Part shown: positions 10,285 through 20,516 of the stretch, in pieces | Layout of the letters: each line of letters begins with the position of its first letter | Numbering within the stretch: position 1 is the first letter of the stretch | Assembly: GCF_038502225.1 (NCBI RefSeq) | Contig: NC_091323.1 | Span: 27,977,345 to 28,041,344, forward strand | Reading direction: 5' to 3' | DNA: 64,000 nucleotides | Source: Cherax quadricarinatus | Taxonomy: Eukaryota; Arthropoda; Malacostraca; Decapoda; Parastacidae | Program-made: the position numbers and the translations under genes | The notes under the pieces: generated by a model | The model's input: only the letters and a program-made list of their open reading frames with translations | Told to the model about the DNA's origin: nothing | Database searches by the model: none

Positions 10285-10930
10285 GACCAGAGTCCTTCAA
10301 ACTCGACTTCTTTTAACACCAGGCGAGAAAGAGGTATCATAATTTATTCCTGGAAAAAAAAAACACTGGAAGGGAGGAGGTGCAGAATAAACCTAAGATA
10401 CATTAACTTTGTAAGTTTATGATCAGTGAGAAGAGGCATTAATTTATCTCGCCAGAAAAAAAATACTCCACATTATTTTAACAAACTTGACAAATTAGCA
10501 GTTACCCTTCAATAACTATCCAAACTTTCTTCTGTTCAAGGCACACCCGTGTTGAAAGTTTGAAGCCAATCAGGAGAGGCATTTTCAAGTCACACGGAAA
10601 CCAAAATCATTTCGTATAAAAAAAAAAACGGAAGAAAAACTCCTTCAAATGCTATATAGGTTTTTCCTGTCATAGGATACCTTAAAGGCTCCAAGAGTTT
10701 TCAACACCTTCCCCTCAAATATATAAGGAATTACCAAGATACCCAACTGTTTTATAGAGGGAGCTTGGCAAGTTCCTGTAAGGGAGCTCACGATCAGCTG
10801 TGGTACTCATATTGGACTATGAACCGTTGCATCAATAGCCTGACTGATCAGGAAATCCACCACGAAGCCTGCCCCGGGACCAGGTGGTCAAGGGATGACA
10901 CCCGGAAACACCTACAGGTAAATAGGTAGT
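10285..10930 (+). pseudogene. LINE-B copy, degenerate C-terminal half
   Basis: Near 10,315 the plus strand reads FNTRRERGIIIYSWKK, matching the 'LERRRE-YIIIYTWK' style block of LINE RT C-termini. Further on a 'gaattaccaagatacccaac - agggagcttggcaagttcc' block corresponds to the terminal helix before the tail. The tail follows: cagcctgactgatcagg-like sequence, a 'gggaccaggtggtc' block and the terminal acacctacaggtaaatagg. Frame breaks throughout. Palm domain absent. Confidence 0.6.
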
Positions 10931-10959
10931 GGTATGTACTTGTATATGTATAAAAAATA

Positions 10960-11215
10960 AGAGTTTGCGTTTACTACTTGCTCATGTAGGTGGTTCCACT
11001 GTATCGCCATCCTCAAGTTGAAGTTAAGTGTTTCCTGGCGTGTCTGCTTCTGCTTTGATCATTTGTATTAACTTGCAGCTGTGTCCCCTTGTAACGTTCA
11101 TCATGTTGCAGACTGTCTTTAGTCGCCCCTACCCTATATTTTCTTTGTATTTTATATGCTGTAATCACGTACCCTTCATTCGTTCTCTTCTACAGGTTGG
11201 TTAGGTCCCTCTCAG
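10960..11215 (-). pseudogene. Old LINE-A-like RT C-terminal fragment
   Basis: On the minus strand, frame-broken segments read EGYVITAYKIQRKYRVG and RYKGTQLQVNTNDQSR. They parallel the EDIITTYKILRGIGKVD and TRGHSWKLKTQ segments of the 5,364-5,816 copy. More diverged than any other LINE-A copy here and lacking the (CA)n tail. Non-functional. Confidence 0.45.
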
Positions 11216-12024
11216 TGAAAGGTGGCTTAGTGGAGGAAGGGGGGGGGGAAGTAAGTGGTGGTGTGGATGGTATAGAGGAGGAGTTGGACGAAAGCGGTGA
11301 CCTGGTTTGCCCCAGCCGGTTCCTGCAGGCTGTGCCAGATTAAGGAGGTTGTGGCGGATACGTAATGCTCGCTGGCTATAAGCATATCAGGAGGTTTCCA
11401 AGAAACCCTGGCGCCGGCGAGCTACTCCAGCGGAATGGACGATGTTTATTAATAAAAAAGAAAACAAAAAAGTGCAAAAAGTGCAACCAAGGCAGAGCTT
11501 GCAACTTTTATATTTAAAATTAACAAATTCAAATATGAAAAGGATGTCGAAAAGCAATAATTTTCTCAAAGAGCTGCGGGTGAGTTGAAGTGGAAAACAG
11601 TCGGTGGGACAAATACTGAGGAGCTGCAACACGGGCTGGACAGATACATGAACTAAAATGATTGAATGTTTCGTTTCAGAAGGCTTGCAGTTAATATTAC
11701 TTGTGAATTACCATCTCTCAGGATGGAATATCACTCACGCAATCGACGCAGAATTTATGAACATATCGTCCTCACAGTAAGAAACAAAAGCCTAAAATAA
11801 ATTTTTATACTTGTAAATGTATACATTAAACACTGTCGATTTATTGTTGCAGTAGATCAGCCTGAGCATCAAGAAATCAATTTTACTTCAAGCAAATTTC
11901 GGTTGACCCCATGAAAAGTTGAACATCATTAGGTTATATTATATTTCATTAATGTTTAGCAAGGCCAAGCTAGTCAGTATGATAGTGTTGTGAAAAATAT
12001 AAATAATACGGCTCTCACAAGGAG
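11216..12024. other. Unassigned spacer
   Basis: Contains a G9-10 run near 11,240 and AT-rich sequence from about 11,430. No gene or repeat family identified. Confidence 0.4.
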
Positions 12025-12230
12025 GGTTGTTATTGGTTGAGGAGGCCTCACCCCCCTGGCCTCTCAGCATGCAGGAGGCGGCGGGGGTGTGGTGTGAGGG
12101 GGTTTGGAACGGAGACCTGGTTAGCCCTGGCCTCTTACTAGCAGCAGCAGCAGCACAAGTTCACTGCCACGTCGCTGCTGCTGCGAGCCCTCCAGCCTCT
12201 TCCACCTGCTTCCTCAGTCTATAAATATCT
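12025..12230 (+). other. GC-rich island with CAG/CTG runs and TATA-like motif
   Basis: Locally GC-rich in an AT-rich setting, with agcagcagcagcagc at about 12,140 and ctgctgctgctgcg at about 12,172, which can pair with each other, followed by tctataaatatc at 12,218. It could be a promoter-proximal segment or a repeat fragment. No exon could be tied to it. Confidence 0.2.
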
Positions 12231-13195
12231 TACCAAATATGCATTGACTGCGGTGGCTAACTTGTTCTGCTTCAGCAGATGGTCAAGATATGCGGCGTAA
12301 GACCTTATACGTCTTCAGTGTTGACAGAGGATACATGAAATCAGACACTCGTACTTGGCGTACACAAACATATTAGTCAGAACATAAAGAAGAGAGTGTA
12401 GTATTACATAACTCAGGAACAAGGGCTTAAAAGATATGCAGAATGCATCTTCTTGGGACAACTGGACCGATGTTGATGACACGATGGACCGAATAGTTTG
12501 GCTCTTTGCCATGTGGCTTGAGAATGATTTACCAGTTTTTTGTTCTCCGATGTCACCTGGCCCTCCCGTAGGGCACGTGCTGCTGGTGTGTGAATGAAGG
12601 GAAGAGAGAAAAAAGAAAGAGAAAGAGGAATGGGGGAGGCAAGGATACAGAGGAAAAGAAAGGAAGGATAGAGAAAGAGAAGGGAAAGTAAGGGCAGTCA
12701 TATATCTTGTTAAACGTGGACGGCTTCCGGGTATCCATAAAATGCCGTGCATTTGTTATAAACACTTCACTTTACAGCCGTGTGCGTGTGGTCTCAGGGG
12801 TCAGCTTCCCAGCTAGAGCTTAGGGAAGGAGTAACCGTGAGGCTAGCCATGACATGCCGTATAACCAAGTTTCCTCTAGGCTGTTATACTGGTTTATTCA
12901 CACCATAATTGGAACACGTCAAGCGGTCTTTCATTCCTACGGCATAATGGCGTGGCTGGCAGACGCTGAGAGCGAGTGCTGTGTAAACGGTGTGTTGTTA
13001 TCGCACTACGATGCCAAGTCCATAAATGGCAGGCGCTCCAAGACCAGAGAGTAGTTGACCTCATATTTTGGTGAGGCCACAACACACGTGCCACACACCT
13101 GGCAACTTATTTACATAAAAACACATGGGCACTGCACAAGGCCACCTGGTCCATGCTAGGCTAGTTCTGCTTATACCTAACCATTTCTTCTTAGG
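12231..13195. other. Unassigned region
   Basis: Includes a purine-rich patch (about 12,596-12,690). The 145-codon minus-strand frame here (12,752 to 12,315) is largely the complement of that patch (S/F/L-rich) and is not a credible gene. A moderately GC-rich segment at 12,930-13,060 has no recognised content. Confidence 0.4.
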
Positions 13196-13350
13196 TACCA
13201 TATCTATATAACCATTCCCACTCTCCCTCACCCTATTTTTCCTCACCACCCACACTTCTTACCATCCCGTTCTCCCCATCTTCATCACACTTCCTTACTA
13301 TCTCTCACTTCCTCACCATCCTACTCTTCCTCACCATTCACTTCCTTAGT
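13196..13350 (+). repeat. Pyrimidine-rich imperfect repeat (cctcaccat type)
   Basis: Imperfect repetition of motifs such as ctcaccatcc, cttcctcacc and ttctccccatc over about 150 bp. No fixed period. Confidence 0.6.
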
Positions 13351-13529
13351 ACCTCAATGTGCCACTGCACCGTCTGGCAGCACTGTGTATGATATGAAGA
13401 AACAATGTAGCTGTGTTATAGCCTTAGTTTTGTACTCTTCAGAGTGAGGTGTTTATCTGCATCTCAGAAAAAACGATGACATTGCTCCGTTGGCCGTGTA
13501 CGATGATACAGTTGTACCTACGAGACGTG

Positions 13530-14890
13530 AGACTATGTTGTCCCGGCTCTCAAACCCTTTGATTGATTGATCCAGCTGTGCGTTAAAATATGAAAAAAAA
13601 TCATGTTTTTCCGGTTCTCAAACCCACTGATTGATTGAGAAGGTCGTGCTGGAACAAATTTCAAATTCCTTAAGCACATAACATTCTCTCTCAGTGAGTT
13701 CCATCTATCTACACTTTTGTTAAAATATTGTGTTCTCAACCCACCTGGTCATTTCTAATTTTCTACTTGTTTCTTCTCAATCATAACTATGGAAAATATG
13801 TTCCTATCTATAGTTGTTATTTAGAGCAGATTGTGGACGTTGGTTATATTCTTGTTCTGATCAGTTTTTATGTCCAACAATGCTGCCCTGGACCCTTTTG
13901 TTACTCCCAGATCATCTTTCTTGCTCAGACCTCCTACTATAATTATTATAGACATCACAGCTTAATCTTCCTTGAAATACTTTTCTTTAATGTTGAATTT
14001 TAATTCATTGTTGCCAGTTCGATCTTGCTTAGATATTTTCAGTATTTTACATCCTTTTATTTATGCCTTTTTGACATTTGCACATTGCTTTCATATCCCC
14101 ATTTTTAATAATATACTTTGTAAGATTATGTAAGTTCAAAGCACTTAATTTCTATTTACAGGCAAGATTATTTAAAGAAAGAATTAATTGTTACATACTT
14201 CTTTGCAAGTCTTCAGCTCATTTGTCCACTCTCTGGTATGAAGACCACAACGGCGCAACATAATCTACATGAGCCTGTTACCAAAGATAGAGTTGTAGTG
14301 TATGTCTTATAGAAAGTTGCATTGGTCAATCCCTAGCCTGTCCCTTGAGAGAGTGTTTCTTATACTTCTTAATATGAAGCCAAGAACTCCATTAGCAATA
14401 TTGTGAGCACTTTCTGCAAATCTCTATAGCTTCTAGTTTGATTAAATTCTATAATTTAATGGCCTCCTTTACCTTCTTTTAACAAGCGTAGGACTTTATC
14501 AAGTTGAACATCATCGGCCACGTTAGCGATCACTTCATTAATGTATCCAAATCATCTTGGAGCGTGAAAGAAGTTGGGTATGTCGCTATTTATACCATTA
14601 TCTACGTCGTTTATATAGATTATGAGCATCAAAAGGCCAAACACCGTCCCCTGTAGAATGCCACTTGTGACCGGTTCAAACTCAGATTTCTCCACCTTTA
14701 TGTCTAGAAAAAAGCGAGAACTTGTCCTACGATACCGTGTTCCACCACTTTTCTGTCAGCTTGTGCGGAATCATATTAAAGGTCTTACTGAAGCTCAGAT
14801 AAACATTGTTGTACTCTGTCACTGTCCACCGCTTAAGATAATTAAGTGAAAAAACTCATTAATTTAGTTCAAAGTTTGCCAAATTGTAAC
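13530..14890 (-). pseudogene. LINE-B, longest RT-domain relic (antisense)
   Basis: Longest RT relic in the window. Read on the minus strand from about 14,830 the order is: TEYNNVYLSFSKTFNMIPHK (RT block around the first catalytic Asp, normally Y-x-D-F; here Ser replaces Asp), VTSGILQGTVFGLLM (normally a GxPQGSxLGP block), LIIYINDVDNG, ANVADDVQLDKV (the FADD-type active site; DD kept), then frame-broken thumb sequence. The C-terminus at 13,739-13,600 is YFNKSVDRWNSLRENVMCL. The order matches a non-LTR RT (CR1/Jockey/I superfamily style). The lost Asp, the Gly/Pro changes in the QG block and many stops make it a pseudogene. No endonuclease seen upstream. Confidence 0.8.
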
Positions 14891-15040
14891 GTTTATTCGT
14901 ATTGTCTTAAGCCTGAGAGATGAGGAGAAAACCGTATAAGTGGACCGAAATTATACTGGACACTGCTTTTGATCAATTAAAATTTATTTAAATGTTCTTC
15001 GTATACAATAAACTGTAAATGTCAGGGTGGTATACATTTA

Positions 15041-15597
15041 TGGTGGTGCTGCAGGTGTGGTCGTGGTGGTGGTGCTAGAGGGTAGTATTGGTGGTGGTGC
15101 TACAGGTGTGGTCTTGGTGGTAGTGCTGCTGGTGTGATCTTGGTGGTGGTGCTACAGGTGTGGTCTTAGTGGTGCTACAGAGTGGTCTTGGTGGTGCTAC
15201 AGAGTGGTCTTGGTGGTGATGCTGCAGGTGTGATCTTGGTGGTGGTGGTGCAAGTGTAGTCTTAGTGGCAGTGCTAGAGGTAGTCTTGATGGTGGTGCTA
15301 CAGGGCGGTCTTGGTGGTGATACTACAGGTGTGGTCTTGGTGGTGATACTACAGGTGTGGTCTTGGTGGTGGTACTGCAGGTGTGGTCTTGGTGTTGGTG
15401 CTGCAGGTGTGGTCTTGGTGGTGGTGGTGCAGGTGTGATCTTAGTGTTGGTGCTGCAGGTTTGGTCTTGGTGGTGGTGGTGGTGCAGGTGTGATCTTGGT
15501 GGTGCTGCTGCTGGTGTGATCTTGGTAGTGGTGCTGCAGGTGTGGTTTTGGTTTTGGTTTTGGTGGTGCTGCTGGTGTGGTCTTAGTGGTACTACTG
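15041..15597 (+). repeat. GGT-rich minisatellite (about 24-30 bp units)
   Basis: Imperfect array of ggtggtggtgctacaggtgt / ggtcttggtggt units with variable lengths. G and T dominate the plus strand. GG-tract density gives potential for two-layer G-quadruplexes. The H/Q/T-rich minus-strand and V/L/W-rich plus-strand frames are artefacts. Confidence 0.9.
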
Positions 15598-15683
15598 AAT
15601 AATCCTGTGCAGCGTCTGGCTGTGGCAAGACAAAATCTATCAGTTCTTCCGATTTAACAAAGTTGTGAGGAGTGAAATCGTTG

Positions 15684-15878
15684 TCAGTGTGGTTGTAGGG
15701 TCTTGCATGGTGACTACTGTGATAGTGATGATTCAGTGTGGTTGTAGGGTCTTACATGGTGACTACTGTCGTGGTGATGATTCAGTGTGGTTGTAGGGTC
15801 TTACATGGTGACTACTGTGGTAGTGATGATTCAGTGTGGTTGTAGGATCTTGCATGGTGACTACTGTCGTGGTGATAA
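15684..15878 (+). repeat. 49-bp minisatellite, 4 copies
   Basis: Four head-to-tail copies start at 15,684, 15,733, 15,782 and 15,831 (tcagtgtggttgtagggtct, then acatggtgactactgt and ggtgatgat). The unit is exactly 49 bp and the copies differ by few substitutions. Confidence 0.95.
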
Positions 15879-16035
15879 GAGGTAGTAACTGTTCCCAGCG
15901 TCTCTTACACAACTGACTCTTTGAAGGTTGTGTACACACATCCTGGTGAAAGGCTTTTGATCCAAGAAATTGAAGCTATCCTTCCTTTGGATTAGAATCT
16001 GATTACCTCCTGGTTTCCAGACACTACATGACCCT

Positions 16036-16070
16036 AAAGGGTTTAGCGCTACCTCAAGAATACAATAATT
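16036..16070 (+). repeat. Fragment of the SINE-like element seen at 28,224
   Basis: agggtttagcgctacctcaa, then gaatacaataattatcaa: resembles the (AAT)n-tailed end of the element at 28,224-28,387 read on its minus strand (gggtttagcgcttccccctt, then gattataat). Confidence 0.4.
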
Positions 16071-16079
16071 ATCAATGAA

Positions 16080-16477
16080 TACGGAGGTATCGTCCTTTTA
16101 AAAAACGAATAGGAAACACGCTCGTCCTCAAATGTAGACGATAAAGACGAGTTCAGTAGAATTTATCATTTCCCGGGACCGAGAGCTGCAGATAAACACT
16201 AATTCATACTGGTGGGTTCCGAGAACACAGCCTGCAGGAGTCGTTGTTCACGTTCATGAGGAACAGCGATAGCCAGTAGTCACACACCGTCATCTCAGGG
16301 AAATAAGTCAGACGATATTGGCGTCTTCCTGTTGCTTAAGTCGTGACCAAGCAGAGTTCTGGGGAACGTGAGTAGTGACTGACAGTGTGAGGTACCATTG
16401 ACCTACAGAGGACAGGAAGCGCGTCACTTGTGTGCAGGCAAGAAGATTGACCTTCTTTTGGAAAACGTGTGTATGCG
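16080..16477. other. Unassigned spacer
   Basis: No repeat family, exon or RNA gene recognised. Confidence 0.4.

Positions 16478-16478
<1 letters not shown>

Positions 16479-16566
<88 letters not shown>
16479..16566 (+). repeat. (TA)n microsatellite
   Basis: About 88 bp of TA with one tatgtata interruption near 16,552. It abuts the AT-rich repeat at 16,567. Confidence 0.97.
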
Positions 16567-16858
16567 ATGTGCCGAATAGGTAAAATTGGTCAATTAGCAA
16601 GAACTTGTTTAAAATTTAAATTTTTTAAAATTTTCTCTTGTACGTTTAAAGATATATTTTTCATTTATGTTAATGTAAAAATTAATAATTTTGTACCAAA
16701 AGAACCTTAGAAAACTTACCTAACCTTCTTATAACAAGCGCAATTTAATTTAGCCTAATCCAACCAAATAAATTTTAGATAAGTTGACAATAATTTAATA
16801 ATCAAACAATGAAATATATTTTTTTTTTCGTTGGGTTCAGAATGATTTTTTCGAAGCC
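16567..16858 (-). repeat. AT-rich dispersed element adjoining (TA)n
   Basis: Begins tgtgccgaataggtaaaatt beside the (TA)n run and ends cgttgggttcagaatgattt. I recall sequence of this kind (gtgccgaatagg ... ttctgaaccc) as a recurrent decapod repeat found next to (TA)n. It occurs only once in this window, so the call rests on memory. No open frame of note. Confidence 0.4.
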
Positions 16859-16859
16859 T

Positions 16860-17580
16860 CCACCCCCCAGCATTACATTGACGAGAGAACAGGTTCGTGG
16901 TGACGCTGGAAGAACGTCAAGAGTGTAGGAGGTCCCAGTTGAAGCACTATCGAGGAGGTTAAATGACAAGCACACTGACTGAGGATGAATAAGGCGGGAG
17001 CCAGTACCAGAGACAAAAAGATTCTGCTTGAGAAATGAAGATAGACAGCGCCTTTGTGAAGGCCAAGACGGAGGCCTTCCTCTTGAGAGGGCAACAGGCT
17101 GAAGAATTAATTATCTGCTCTTGTCAAGATGAATTCATGGGCCGAAGAAGTGGTGGGATTGTCTTTAGTTATACTCTTAATATTTTCATGGGAAGCTCTA
17201 AATCTGTAGGAGATTTAGAGATAATCAGGTTTGATTCCAGGAAGTGGATGGCAGCTCCAATTCATTAATCAGTTTTTTTTACCAGCATCAAGGCATCTTC
17301 CTTTAAATGATGTCTTTAATTAAGAAGAAAATGATTAGCTCCTTTAATACCGAGGCTTAATAGTAGATTACTTGCTCTCAGTTTTTATTTGGTGGAAAAC
17401 GTCTTGTTGGTGGAAAACAAAAAAGTACGATAGAAATTTGAAGTCGATATGGTAAAATGAAATGCGTAATTCGGAGCGGAAGAGAGTCGCTGAGATCCAT
17501 GAAGGGATGGAATATAATATAATTAACAGAAGCATTATTTAGAATTAAGTATGAAGATCGAAGAACCTACAGGATAATGA
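16860..17580. other. Unassigned AT-rich spacer
   Basis: Two short open frames lie here (16,873-17,094 minus, 17,035-17,268 plus), neither with recognisable motifs. No array. Confidence 0.4.
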
Positions 17581-17585
17581 ATTAG

Positions 17586-18072
17586 ATACTTGGGTATATT
17601 TATTGTGGAAACGTTACGGCAACCAGTGGCTTCCTCGGTCCAATACAGAGAAGAATGGTTGAAGATCAGGAGTTTAATGTGATCAGTCCCTCAGCCTGGT
17701 GTCGATGTGATCAGTCCATCAGTCTTATCAAGATTGATAGAGTGATCACGTCAAGATTGATGGAGTGATCACATCAAGAGTGATAGAGTGATCACATCAA
17801 GAGTGATGGAGTGATCACGTCAAGATTGATGGAGTGATCACATCAAGAGTGATAGAGTGATCACATCAAGAGTGATGGACTGATCAGGTCAAGATTGATG
17901 GAGAGATCACATCAAGATTGATGGAGTGATCACATCAAGAATGATGGACTGATTACATCGACTCCACGCTGAGGGACGGATTACCTCAAACTCCTTCTGA
18001 TCTTCAACCATTCTTCTCTGTATTGGACCGAGGAAATCACTAGTTGATGAAAGGTTTCCACAGTAAAAATAC
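17586..18072 (+). mobile_element. Fold-back element with minisatellite in its loop
   Basis: Left arm (about 17,586-17,727) and right arm (about 17,945-18,072) are inverted copies. Left gtccaatacagagaagaatg and gttgaagatcag pair with right ctgatcttcaaccattcttc and tctgtattggac. The outer ends carry the gtggaaacgtt / ggtttccacagtaaa motif. Homologous to the element at 37,391-37,694. No transposase, so it is a non-autonomous MITE or fold-back. The loop has expanded into ten 23-bp repeats. Confidence 0.8.
17728..17957 (+). repeat. 23-bp minisatellite, 10 copies
   Basis: Ten 23-bp units (tcaagattgatggagtgatc, then aca or acg). The unit equals the complement of the arm-loop junction of the fold-back element (tgatcagtccatcaatcttga type), so the array grew out of the palindrome centre. 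The last unit merges into the right arm. Confidence 0.92.
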
Positions 18073-18116
18073 TCATCCTCCATGGAGTGACTATCGTCAC
18101 TCCATGGAGGATGAGT
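18071..18116. repeat. Perfect 21-bp inverted repeat, 4-nt loop
   Basis: actcatcctccatggagtga + c at 18,071-18,091 is followed by tatc and then its exact reverse complement at 18,096-18,116. It lies immediately outside the right arm of the fold-back element. It could form a tight hairpin or cruciform. Origin unknown. Confidence 0.9.
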
Positions 18117-18129
18117 CCTGTCTACCTGG

Positions 18130-18469
18130 CTCTCTCGCAAAAATAAAGTTCCTGTTTCTCAACTCTCCCTCCCAGTGGACGGGTTGACTGGCGCTCAGCA
18201 TCACACTTGGAGGCTCGATCCTCTGTTATCAACACAACGCTAGACAGACTACCTAACTACTTATCTCGATGGAACTCCAATATTTACTTTTTTTTTTTTA
18301 ATCCAGCGAAATGTTTTCACGGTGCTTATTTTTTATTATTTAAAAATGTACATGTGGACTTTTGAGAGTGCATGTATATTGCTTATACATTGCGATATCA
18401 TCTATATAAAATGTGAAATAAATTCATAATAAAAATTATATTTTAACTGACAACATTAACATGGCAGCA
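18130..18469. other. Unassigned AT-rich spacer
   Basis: T11 run near 18,290. Nothing else recognised. Confidence 0.4.
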
Positions 18470-18660
18470 CACAACTAGCCCAACACAGTCACGAGTCACA
18501 CTGACAGAAGAGAATGAGTGAGCCAGTATATATAGGCTAGGGGGGACGGGGACGGGAGAGAGAGAGGAAGACAAAGAAGTAGTGGTAGAGTTGATGCTGG
18601 TAATGGAAGTAGTTGTGGTAGTAACAGGTAGGGGGAGTAGTTTTTGCCACAACAGATAGA
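18470..18660 (+). repeat. Dispersed repeat family E, copy 2
   Basis: Partner of 8,131-8,295, same strand. Shares agtcacact, the gccagtatatatagg TATA-like motif, the gagagagagaggaag purine tract and agtagtggtagag. The upstream 'gacgacgtt' block of copy 1 is missing here. Confidence 0.65.
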
Positions 18661-18869
18661 AAGATGGAGACAAGGTTAAACTACTGGAATAACCTTTGTT
18701 ACGTATATATTTTCCTCCGAGGCGACGAACATATGCTGTATCATGTGCTTGCAGATGGTCTCTGGGTACACCGAAAATATTTGCTATATATCTTACTTTG
18801 TAATGTGGGTTATTCTAGTTGGTTGTTTTTGTGTCGATTATGAAGTGAAGAAATTTTCGTGTACTTCAC

Positions 18870-19039
18870 CCGTCTGCTTCTTCCTCTCTCCCTCGTTTCT
18901 TCTCTCCTTCACTCCATCTTATCCATCTATGTTTTCTGGTCCCTTTTCTCCTCTCCTCTGTTGCACCATTCTGATTCTCACTTTTTTTTTTTTTTGCATC
19001 CTCACCCACACTTTTCTAACGTCTTCTGTAATCACCTGT

Positions 19040-19096
<57 letters not shown>

Positions 19097-19097
19097 C

Positions 19098-19150
<53 letters not shown>

Positions 19151-19240
19151 CATCTCTCCCATCCACCTCCGTCCTCCCCGCTTCCCTCGTCCTACGTTCT
19201 CCTTCCTCCTTTTCCCGTCCTTCTCCGTTCTTTAAAGATC
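18870..19240 (+). repeat. Pyrimidine tract with (CT)n and (CTAT)n
   Basis: Low-complexity pyrimidine region containing a T11 run (about 18,982), pure (CT)n at about 19,043-19,091 and (CTAT)n at about 19,097-19,148. The long plus-strand frames (up to 189 codons, S/L/Y-rich) are translations of these simple repeats. Confidence 0.95.
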
Positions 19241-19639
19241 GTTGTCCTCCCCGACAAGAGCTTCCCTGCGGCCAGCTGTTTAGCGCTAATCACTACTGAT
19301 GACTCGTATTAACAATGTTGATGTAGTCAGTTAGCGCGGGTCAAAATATGGGCGGGTGAGACTGCCAGATGACCGCCCGTGTTCGTCTGAGCCTCTTCTG
19401 TGCTTCTGAGCCGCCTACGGAAAGTGTGATAACGGTGTAATATCTCAAAATGTCATCAAAAGGAATAACTGGAAAAGTGGAGAAATGAGTATTAAACTTC
19501 CTTAAAAAAATGGAACACAAAAGTAATAGCGAAGAAAATAATATCAGAGGCCACAACAGTGAAAAGTTTTGTTCCCTAAAACACAAGTACGTCCCTTCCA
19601 AATTCTCTCTCTCATTCCCGTATCCGACATAAACCGTAT

Positions 19640-19860
19640 CATTCTTTGAAGACGGTACCAGAATTTATTTGAGAGTGCAGTCCATTGAGGACACAACAAA
19701 GTCTCCAAGCTGATGTGAACAAGGTCTTCCAGTGGGCCACAGAAAACAATGTAATGTTCAGCGAAGAAAAATTTGCGTTTCTTGGCTATGGAAAAATTGA
19801 GGAAATGAAAACTGGGACGAAATATAAAATAAATCAAACCACTCAATAATAAAGATTAAC
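19640..19860 (+). pseudogene. LINE-B RT fragment around the active site
   Basis: From about 19,648 one frame reads FEDGTRIYLRVQSIEDTTK, the counterpart of an FADDTK-type active-site segment, with Ala to Glu and the second Asp to Gly. It continues, after a frameshift, with LQADVNKVFQWATENNVMFS and EEKFAFLGYGKIEEMKTGTK. The 6,360 and 21,925 copies have the same order. The damaged FADD block rules out activity. No tail is attached; the 19-bp array follows. Confidence 0.7.
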
Positions 19861-19886
19861 TTGAGGGACCGAGGTATTCTAATTTA

Positions 19887-20019
19887 GTCTGAGCTACCCG
19901 TGTACGTCTGAGCTACCCGTGTAGGTCAGAGCTACCCGTGTACGTCTGAACTACCCGTGTACGTCTGAACTACCCGTGTAGGTCAAAGCTACCCGTGTAG
20001 GTCAGAGCTACCCGTGGAT
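19887..20019 (+). repeat. 19-bp minisatellite, 7 copies
   Basis: Seven 19-bp units (gtctgagctacccgtgtac and close variants), directly after the LINE-B fragment. Confidence 0.95.
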
Positions 20020-20335
20020 GTGTGACCTACGTTCGTTAGATTTACTTGCCTCCAGTTCTGCTTCTTTTTTTTTTTTCCAGCTGTACCAGTACTGTATATA
20101 CTGACTAGCGTTCGCCCGCCAGAATAGTCTTGCCACTAATTCTTTGATTATGGTACCGGACCTTGTCTTAATGCCTTGCTGGGTCAGTGATCCTTGAATG
20201 CCAGACACATGTGTAATTAGCGCAGCTCGATAAGGAAGAAACCTCCTTTGGTCTGCAGGAGGCGGCGTGTTTGAGGAAGAGCCTGTGTCTTAATCGTCTG
20301 CTTGGAGGATGCAAATACATACATACATACACACA

Positions 20336-20452
20336 CGGAGCGGGAAGAGTGACCGGGTAGCGGCCAGTTGAAGAGGCGGGGCCAGGAGCTGTGACTCGAG
20401 CCCCGCAACCACAACTAGGTGAGTACACACACACGCACACACCTGCTCGTTA
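20336..20452 (+). repeat. LINE-A 3' end with CA tail
   Basis: About 105 bp of LINE-A 3' untranslated sequence: ggagcgggaagagtgaccgg, gtagcggccagttgaagagg, cggggccaggagctgtgact, then caaccacaactaggtgagta and (CA)n. This is the cleanest tail in the window. It is preceded by (ATAC)n at 20,316-20,330, so the truncated 5' side again touches a microsatellite. Confidence 0.9.
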
Positions 20453-20516
20453 TTGCAAATATCTACTCATCTAATCACGTGGCAGCACCTCATTGCCTAA
20501 AAAACATTCAGACCGA

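Noticed and set aside
12315..12752. 145-codon minus-strand gene
   Set aside because: Most of it is the complement of a purine-rich tract (S/F/L-rich); the rest has no recognisable domain.
18743..19312. 189-codon plus-strand gene
   Set aside because: Central part is (CT)n and (CTAT)n translated as SLSLSL and YLSIYLSI.
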